A stretch of DNA of 29,895 nt from CAWVWF01 sp963933885. Its GTDB lineage: Bacteria > Bacteroidota > Bacteroidia > Flavobacteriales_C > GCA-002722245. Below, one piece after another: positions 25,026-29,895 of this stretch. Where the stretch lies: positions 1 through 29,895 of the forward strand of contig CAWVWF010000018.1 of the NCBI GenBank assembly GCA_963933885.1, read 5' to 3'. Numbering within the stretch: the first letter of the stretch is position 1; every line of letters starts with the position of its first letter. The position numbers and the translations under genes were made by a program. A model generated the notes under the pieces. That model was not told where the DNA came from, did no database searches, and saw only the letters and a program-made list of their open reading frames with translations.

Positions 25026-25631
25026 CTACTCAAATATTAAGTGCCAAGCATCTGTAAATCCAAGTGCTCTATATCTAGCTACTTCATTACCAACTTCAGC
25101 CTTATTAAACGCCTTAGCAACACAAACGTGATTCCATGAGTTGTTTGGGTTTTTCACCAGAATGAAATTCAATTTAGGGTACTTCACCTTACATGATTTG
25201 ATGAACTTTTCGCATTCTGAAAACGCTTTATCTGATTCAACTATAACATAACTTCCTTTGCTAATTTTCAAAGTTGAAACCGTTCCATCAACATTAAAAA
25301 CACTTGTTACTAAAGATGCATGTTCAAGGATTGAATCCGATGCTGACCCCGTATTGAAATCTTTACAAAAAGCAAGTTTACTCTTGTAAAGCAAAACCTC
25401 AGCTTGAAGTAAGTTAACAACTAACGCTAATGAATCGTTAGTTGCAACTACTTTCTTTAGCTTCCCTATCTCTTCCTCAATGATCCTCTGATCAACATTG
25501 TCACCTTCCCCCAAATTATATTGAATTTGATCTAAGGTAGTTTGCAAATCATTTAGCTTGTCTACATCTGATTGACCAAACGAAATCAAGCTAATAAAAA
25601 ATGACAATGATATAAGTAGACTTTGCTTCAT
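25026..25631 (-). CDS. Exported coiled-coil protein with SPOR-like C-terminal domain
   Basis: 201 aa from the ATG at 25631 ('MKQSLLISLSFFISLISFGQS'), a clean signal peptide; the longer frame from 25649 would overlap the upstream PorP/SprF gene and spoil it. Residues about 22-90 are Leu/Glu/Lys-rich heptads that predict a coiled coil. The last 75 residues ('KGSYVIVES', 'ECEKFIKSCK', 'VGNEVARYRALGFTDAWHLIF') follow the beta-alpha-beta-beta-alpha-beta pattern of a SPOR-like domain, whose best-known members bind denuded peptidoglycan. Only 7 bp separate it from the PorP/SprF-family gene, which itself ends in a coiled coil, so a physical partnership is an attractive inference. A periplasmic location is likely; the signal peptide cleavage site lacks a lipobox. 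Confidence 0.72.
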   Translation of the reverse strand: MKQSLLISLSFFISLISFGQSDVDKLNDLQTTLDQIQYNLGEGDNVDQRIIEEEIGKLKKVVATNDSLALVVNLLQAEVLLYKSKLAFCKDFNTGSASDSILEHASLVTSVFNVDGTVSTLKISKGSYVIVESDKAFSECEKFIKSCKVKYPKLNFILVKNPNNSWNHVCVAKAFNKAEVGNEVARYRALGFTDAWHLIFE

Positions 25632-25638
25632 ATTAATT

Positions 25639-26754
25639 TTATAATTCATTCTTTAACTTAGAAATTCTATTCTCCAAATCAGAAATTGATTGCTGATCCG
25701 TTTTTGATAAATCTTCAGTTTTTGCTTTATCAATTAAAGCACTTAAATCATTTTGAATACTGTTGATCTCTGCTTTCACATCTTCAGAAACTTTCGAATT
25801 AGATGTGATTGATTTTAACTCAGAAAGAATCGATGATAACTTTGAAGTAGACTCCCCTTTTGATTGAGTAGTTTTTGAAGATTTTTCACTTCCTTTTTTA
25901 TCAAATCTAAAAGCAACATAAACTTCATAAGAACCATTAGGAACAACATTTAAAGCTCCGAAATTACGAACATAGGCAAATCCAAAGTTCACTTTATCAA
26001 AGTGTAGTCCTCCACCGAAAACCATTGTGTTGTTCGATCTATAAATATACTTTACCTCAACAGTTTCATCCCATTTAACAGCTAAACCTGCATCTAGTTG
26101 ATTTGGACTATTAGATAGGTTTTGATACACTACAGAAGGTGTAATATCTAACTTCTCCTTATAAGCATCGAAAGAGTACTTAGCCATTCCAAATACATGA
26201 TCAGAAATGTCTTTTTTACTCATTGCCATATGTGGAGCAGAAACACCTACTTCTAAACCTTTAAATTCATACAAAGCACCAAAGCTTGAAATGAAGTGAG
26301 AACTGTTATAATAATCGGATGTTATTGTTTGGTCAGACTCGTCAGTATACTTGTCATCCAAAATTGAATTCGTGTTAATATAAGACTGGAATAATCCAAC
26401 TGTTACACCGAAATTTAATTTCGAATTTTCAGTTAATTTAAACTTATATGCATAATTCATTTCAGCAGAAAAGTTAGTAAATACACCTCTTGTATCAATA
26501 TTAATTTTACCTCCAATTCCCATTTTATCGTTCAGTCCAGAATGAATTCCAAACATAGAGTTGTTTGGACTTCCATCAAAACCAACCCATTGAGTTGATG
26601 AGTTTAACATTGCTTCAACCCCCTCTGTATTCCCTGTATAAGCTGGGTTTACATTATACCAGTTTAAAAGGTATGAGTAGTATGAATTTAAATCCTGACC
26701 TTGTACGTTTGAGCTAATTAGCAGTGCTATAGCAATGTTTAGTATTTTTTTCAT
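25639..26754 (-). CDS. PorP/SprF-family T9SS outer-membrane protein with C-terminal coiled-coil extension
   Basis: The 371-aa protein has a signal peptide ending 'NVQGQ|DLNSYY' and the family hallmark 'NWYNVNPAYTGN' at about residues 31-42. It continues as amphipathic beta strands of an outer-membrane barrel ('QWVGFDGSPNNS', 'GIHSGLNDKMGIGGKI', 'GVSAPHMAMSKKD') to a barrel-closing strand 'YEVYVAFRFDKK' near residue 285. In T9SS organisms SprF-like members support delivery of SprB-type (type B) adhesins. Unusually for the family, about 80 residues follow: a Ser/Lys/Thr-rich linker and a heptad-containing segment ('LSSILSELKSI', 'DLSALIDKAK', 'ISDLENRISKLKNEL'). It sits directly after the cadherin-repeat type B adhesin gene (9-bp gap), consistent with a dedicated pair. 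Confidence 0.88.
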   Translation of the reverse strand: MKKILNIAIALLISSNVQGQDLNSYYSYLLNWYNVNPAYTGNTEGVEAMLNSSTQWVGFDGSPNNSMFGIHSGLNDKMGIGGKINIDTRGVFTNFSAEMNYAYKFKLTENSKLNFGVTVGLFQSYINTNSILDDKYTDESDQTITSDYYNSSHFISSFGALYEFKGLEVGVSAPHMAMSKKDISDHVFGMAKYSFDAYKEKLDITPSVVYQNLSNSPNQLDAGLAVKWDETVEVKYIYRSNNTMVFGGGLHFDKVNFGFAYVRNFGALNVVPNGSYEVYVAFRFDKKGSEKSSKTTQSKGESTSKLSSILSELKSITSNSKVSEDVKAEINSIQNDLSALIDKAKTEDLSKTDQQSISDLENRISKLKNEL

Positions 26755-26763
26755 CTTAATATC

Positions 26764-29220
26764 TTATCTAATTAATGAAATTGTCCCTTTGTAAAATAAT
26801 GATGCATCATCCTTGTTAATGAAAACGTAATAGTATACCCCTTCTTCAACTAAATCTCCGCTGTATGTTCCCTTCCAAGAATTGTCATAATTCTCATCAA
26901 CTTCAAAGATTACCAATCCATTATTATTGAAAATTGTCAACTTATAATCTTTGTAATTTTCAACGTTTTGAACATGGAAATTATCATTCTTACCATCACC
27001 ATTTGGAGAGATGATTTTGTTAACTGGTAATGGAAGATCAGCTTCAATTTCATCCTTTACATTCACTACTACTTCAGCAGTATCAGTTAAACCATTTGCA
27101 TCTGTAATTTCAACATAGAAAGTATAAGAAATTTCATCCTCGTAGTCTAAAGCTTCATTAAGCTCAATACTGTCTTGATCCATTATAAATGTTGAAACAC
27201 CAAGTACTTCAAAAGTGAATACTTCATTACTATCAGGATCAGCATATGTAAGATTACCAATTATAGTATTGATGTTTACATGCTCAGAAACTGTTAAGAT
27301 TGTATCATTTACCATTGGATGCTCATTCACATTTACAACGATAATTTGGAACTCCTTTTCGAATACTCCACCGTTACCATCATTAGTTTCAAGTCTAATC
27401 AAATAAACACTTTGAGCTTCATAATCCGAAACATCCTTAAGTTCAATTGTAGTTCCATTAATAAAGAACTTGCTGTTATCTGCAGATCCATTTCCAACAA
27501 CTAAAGTATAAGTATGTATATCATTTACATCTTGATCTGTAGAAGTTAACATCGCTACAGTTGCATTCACCATATTCATCTCATCAATTGTATTTGCTGA
27601 AAGTTGAATATCACTTGGACTATCATTTGAATTTACAATCGTAATCGTGTCTTGCTTTTCAAAAGTGATCCCACCTTTATCTTCCGTTTGTAAACGAACA
27701 TAAAATACACTTTGAACATTTAAATTATGAAGTGAATTTGTGAAAATTGAATCATTTGAAATTGTAAAAGATCCGTTATCTAAATCACCTAAACCTGTTG
27801 TTAAAGAATAAGTATATGCATCTACTGCATCCTGATCACTTGTAGAAATTTTCCCAATGAAAGATCCAATTGGAGCATTCTCGTAAACTGATCTATTAGA
27901 AACGTTCAATGCATATGGAGCATCATTTGAATCCAATACAGTTAATATAATTTGCTCAGTATAAACAGCACCTGCAAGATCAAAAGTTGAGACTCTAATT
28001 GTATAGTAAGTATTCGTTTCAAAATCGAAAAGTGAATTTGTTCTTAACTCATTTCCAACAATTGTAAACAAATTATTATCACTTGATTGATCGCTGTTAA
28101 ACGCATAATTATGAACATCGTTCAAATCTTGATCAACTGTAGAAAATGATAAAGCAACTGCTCCTAAAACTTTGTTTTCCATGAATGATGCAGAAGAAAC
28201 AACAAGATCTGTTGGTGCATCATTAATATCGTTTACAAAAATTAAGAATTCCTTTTCAAAAGTTTCTCCTTTAGAATCTTCCGTTTCAACTCTGATATAC
28301 AATGTATCTTTCGTTTCGAAATCAAACAATTGAGTTGTCACTAAATCTCCAGCTACGATATTGAATTTTGCATTGTCTGCATCTCCGTTTCCAGCTATTA
28401 AAGTGTAAGTGAAAGTATCGTTTACATCTTCATCTACCGTTGAGAAATTTCCGACACTAGTTCCAATTGCTTTATTCTCGTCTATAGTATTAGCAGAGAT
28501 TGCAATGTCAGTTGGTAGGTCATTTGAATCTTTTACAAAAATCACAAACTCCTTTTCAAAACTACATTCACCATCGTTCGTTGCTACTCTAACTTTATAA
28601 GAATCCTTTGTAGCAAAATCAAATGTTCCATTAACAATAAGTTGATCTCCTGAAATTGTAAAAGATCCATTGTCTGTATCTCCTAAACCAGGAACCAATC
28701 CATAAGTAAAAGTACTACCAGCATCAACATCACTACTTGTAAAAGAACCAACCATTGCATTTAAGCTGTTTTCCATTACCGAGTCAGAAGATATTACTAC
28801 ATCATCTGGTTGGTTGTTAGAAACGATCTTAAAAGGTGTTGTTGGGAATCCAAATGCAGCTCCGTCTTGAAACAAAATTTGTGTTGCTGCATCAAATACA
28901 GAATCTAAACTTGCATCATAGATTTTAAATGTAATCGTATCTCCTGATACACTGTTTCCATAAACAGTTAAAAAAGCAAGGTAGTTTCCTGTTACAACGT
29001 TTGAAGAATAAGCAACTCCTCTACAGTCAGTACCTACAAAGGCTCCGATTAAGTTGGTTGGTGCTTCCAAATCTTCACAAGCTATAGATAGCTCGTTGGT
29101 AACATTCATACTATAGGTGAAATTACTTGGCGTTACGGCCCAAGTGGGAGTTTGCGCCTGTAATACAGTTGCGCAAAAACACATTAGCGAAAGTGCTGTT
29201 ATGATCTTCTTCATCTTCAT
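26764..29220 (-). CDS. Cadherin-repeat adhesin with type B T9SS C-terminus
   Basis: The 818-aa protein has a signal peptide ending 'TVLQAQ|TPTW' (start ATG 29220; a second ATG is two codons in). Residues 25-135 form a beta-rich module with 'FVGTDCRGVAY', 'LTVYGNSVSGD' and 'TFKIYDAS' that is also found in the neighbouring upstream gene. Six cadherin-like repeats of about 98 aa follow (about 140-730), each with an 'xENxxxG..V' strand, acidic 'DxDxxD' calcium-type loops, 'DNGSFTI' or 'DNAKFNI', and closing 'VxDxNDxP' linkers. The last repeat is shorter. Residues 735-818 are a type B sorting domain with canonical 'SPNGDGKNDNF'. Likely a calcium-stabilised surface adhesin exported with help from the adjacent PorP/SprF protein. 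Only 3 bp separate it from the upstream gene. Confidence 0.92.
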   Translation of the reverse strand: MKMKKIITALSLMCFCATVLQAQTPTWAVTPSNFTYSMNVTNELSIACEDLEAPTNLIGAFVGTDCRGVAYSSNVVTGNYLAFLTVYGNSVSGDTITFKIYDASLDSVFDAATQILFQDGAAFGFPTTPFKIVSNNQPDDVVISSDSVMENSLNAMVGSFTSSDVDAGSTFTYGLVPGLGDTDNGSFTISGDQLIVNGTFDFATKDSYKVRVATNDGECSFEKEFVIFVKDSNDLPTDIAISANTIDENKAIGTSVGNFSTVDEDVNDTFTYTLIAGNGDADNAKFNIVAGDLVTTQLFDFETKDTLYIRVETEDSKGETFEKEFLIFVNDINDAPTDLVVSSASFMENKVLGAVALSFSTVDQDLNDVHNYAFNSDQSSDNNLFTIVGNELRTNSLFDFETNTYYTIRVSTFDLAGAVYTEQIILTVLDSNDAPYALNVSNRSVYENAPIGSFIGKISTSDQDAVDAYTYSLTTGLGDLDNGSFTISNDSIFTNSLHNLNVQSVFYVRLQTEDKGGITFEKQDTITIVNSNDSPSDIQLSANTIDEMNMVNATVAMLTSTDQDVNDIHTYTLVVGNGSADNSKFFINGTTIELKDVSDYEAQSVYLIRLETNDGNGGVFEKEFQIIVVNVNEHPMVNDTILTVSEHVNINTIIGNLTYADPDSNEVFTFEVLGVSTFIMDQDSIELNEALDYEDEISYTFYVEITDANGLTDTAEVVVNVKDEIEADLPLPVNKIISPNGDGKNDNFHVQNVENYKDYKLTIFNNNGLVIFEVDENYDNSWKGTYSGDLVEEGVYYYVFINKDDASLFYKGTISLIR

Positions 29221-29223
29221 TTC

Positions 29224-29895
29224 TTATTTAATTTTTATCACTTGTTTTGTAATCTGCTTCGCGTCTCCCAATTGGAATACAATAAAGTATGTACCTATTG
29301 AAAGATTGTTATTCAACCATGTAAAGTTGTTCGTACCTACTGAAGATGTTGTGTTCAGAATAGTTTGAAGTTTCCTTCCTGTGATATCCACAAGATCAAC
29401 TTTCACTTCAGTACTTTCATTGGTTTTGAATTCAATATTAATTTCATTCGTAAATATCGAAGGAGTCACTTTTACAAGATCTTCTGTAAGCGTTTCAATT
29501 CCGTTTGAGTTTGCACTTGCGATTACATCACATTCACTTAATGAAATGATAGCAGACAATGGATAGAATTCGTTAACTGATCCAATTACTTGATCCGCGT
29601 AGAAATCAACTTTTTCTCCAACTGAATAAACTTTGTTATTCGCATCCATTACTTTAAAAGTAACTTCCTCACCACTTGTATTTCCATACATTGTAATGAA
29701 AGACTTGTTATTTTCCACAACCGATATTCCTCTAATATCATTATTCACATAAGCCAATAATACGTTATCAGAAGTTGATTGATCACAGATGTCAATCTCT
29801 ACCATCGCGTTCATATTGTACTGGAAGTTCGCTGGATTTAATCCAACATCAGCAAGTAACTTCGTTTGCGTTTCATCTAAACCACTTCTTAAGTT
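29224..29895 (-). CDS. T9SS type A sorted secreted protein, 3' part (partial)
   Basis: The frame is open to the right edge (223 codons visible plus stop), so the start is outside the window; the ATG at 29814 is internal because the conserved module begins before it. The first visible part (to about codon 120) is the same module as at the N-terminus of the cadherin adhesin: 'NFQYNMNA', 'LAYVNNDIRGIS', 'FITMYGNTSGEEVTFKVMDA'. The end is a type A T9SS sorting domain ('VTPSIFTNEINIEFKTN', 'DLVDITGRKLQTI', 'SIGTYFIVFQLGD', 'KQVIKIK'). It lacks the usual 'YPNP' but keeps 'P..F...I.I'. First visible gene of a four-gene minus-strand operon; probably a secreted or surface protein carrying one or more copies of the shared module. 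Confidence 0.82.
   Translation of the reverse strand, partial: NLRSGLDETQTKLLADVGLNPANFQYNMNAMVEIDICDQSTSDNVLLAYVNNDIRGISVVENNKSFITMYGNTSGEEVTFKVMDANNKVYSVGEKVDFYADQVIGSVNEFYPLSAIISLSECDVIASANSNGIETLTEDLVKVTPSIFTNEINIEFKTNESTEVKVDLVDITGRKLQTILNTTSSVGTNNFTWLNNNLSIGTYFIVFQLGDAKQITKQVIKIK

Noticed and set aside
27215..28600. Plus-strand frames of about 60 codons antisense to the cadherin-repeat gene
   Set aside because: They mirror the periodic cadherin repeats on the other strand and show no independent coding features.

Overview
The window is AT-rich DNA from a Bacteroidota bacterium, most likely a marine or aquatic Flavobacteriales member (a Crocinitomicaceae-like lineage is my guess, not something the sequence proves). 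The evidence is several secreted proteins with type IX secretion system (T9SS) C-terminal sorting domains of both types (A: 'YPNP...G.Y.' ends; B: 'TPNGDGxND' gliding-motility-associated ends), a PorP/SprF-family protein, TAnnTTTG-type promoter boxes, A-rich leaders, and no conspicuous Shine-Dalgarno sites apart from one incidental GGAGG. I see no tRNA, rRNA, CRISPR array or intact insertion sequence.

Left part (1-5482): the 3' end of a response-regulator receiver gene overlaps tail-to-tail with a DNA polymerase IV gene (dinB, minus). Facing away from dinB is a TPR / transmembrane / SpoIIE-type phosphatase gene, then a small Cys-rich putative surface lipoprotein closed by a good terminator. 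A compact minus-strand operon follows: membrane protein, SUI1/eIF1-like translation factor, DUF3817 membrane protein.

Central part (5483-24373): a plus-strand block of secreted proteins. It has a type A T9SS cargo (probably a beta-propeller), two adjacent PKD-repeat giants (1465 and 1430 aa, 1 bp apart), a 1908-aa Ig-like-repeat giant, and a T9SS-sorted polysaccharide deacetylase with a CBM6-like module, ended by a strong terminator. The Ig-repeat gene is preceded by three tandem 40-bp units, each able to form a hairpin; the last hairpin contains the start codon.

Right part (24374-29895): a repeat-rich, locally GC-rich intergenic mosaic with one orphan 88-codon frame. Convergent to it is a minus-strand operon entering from the right edge: type A cargo (partial), cadherin-repeat type B adhesin, PorP/SprF-family protein with an extra coiled-coil tail, and a small exported SPOR-like coiled-coil protein. 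Adhesin plus PorP/SprF is a known T9SS pairing, and the PorP/SprF protein may also serve the three type B giants upstream, which have none beside them.

The best candidates for something undescribed are the start-codon-containing tandem hairpins, the PorP/SprF coiled-coil protein with its SPOR-like partner, the short lipoprotein with interleaved Cys/aromatic motifs, and the module shared by the last two genes.
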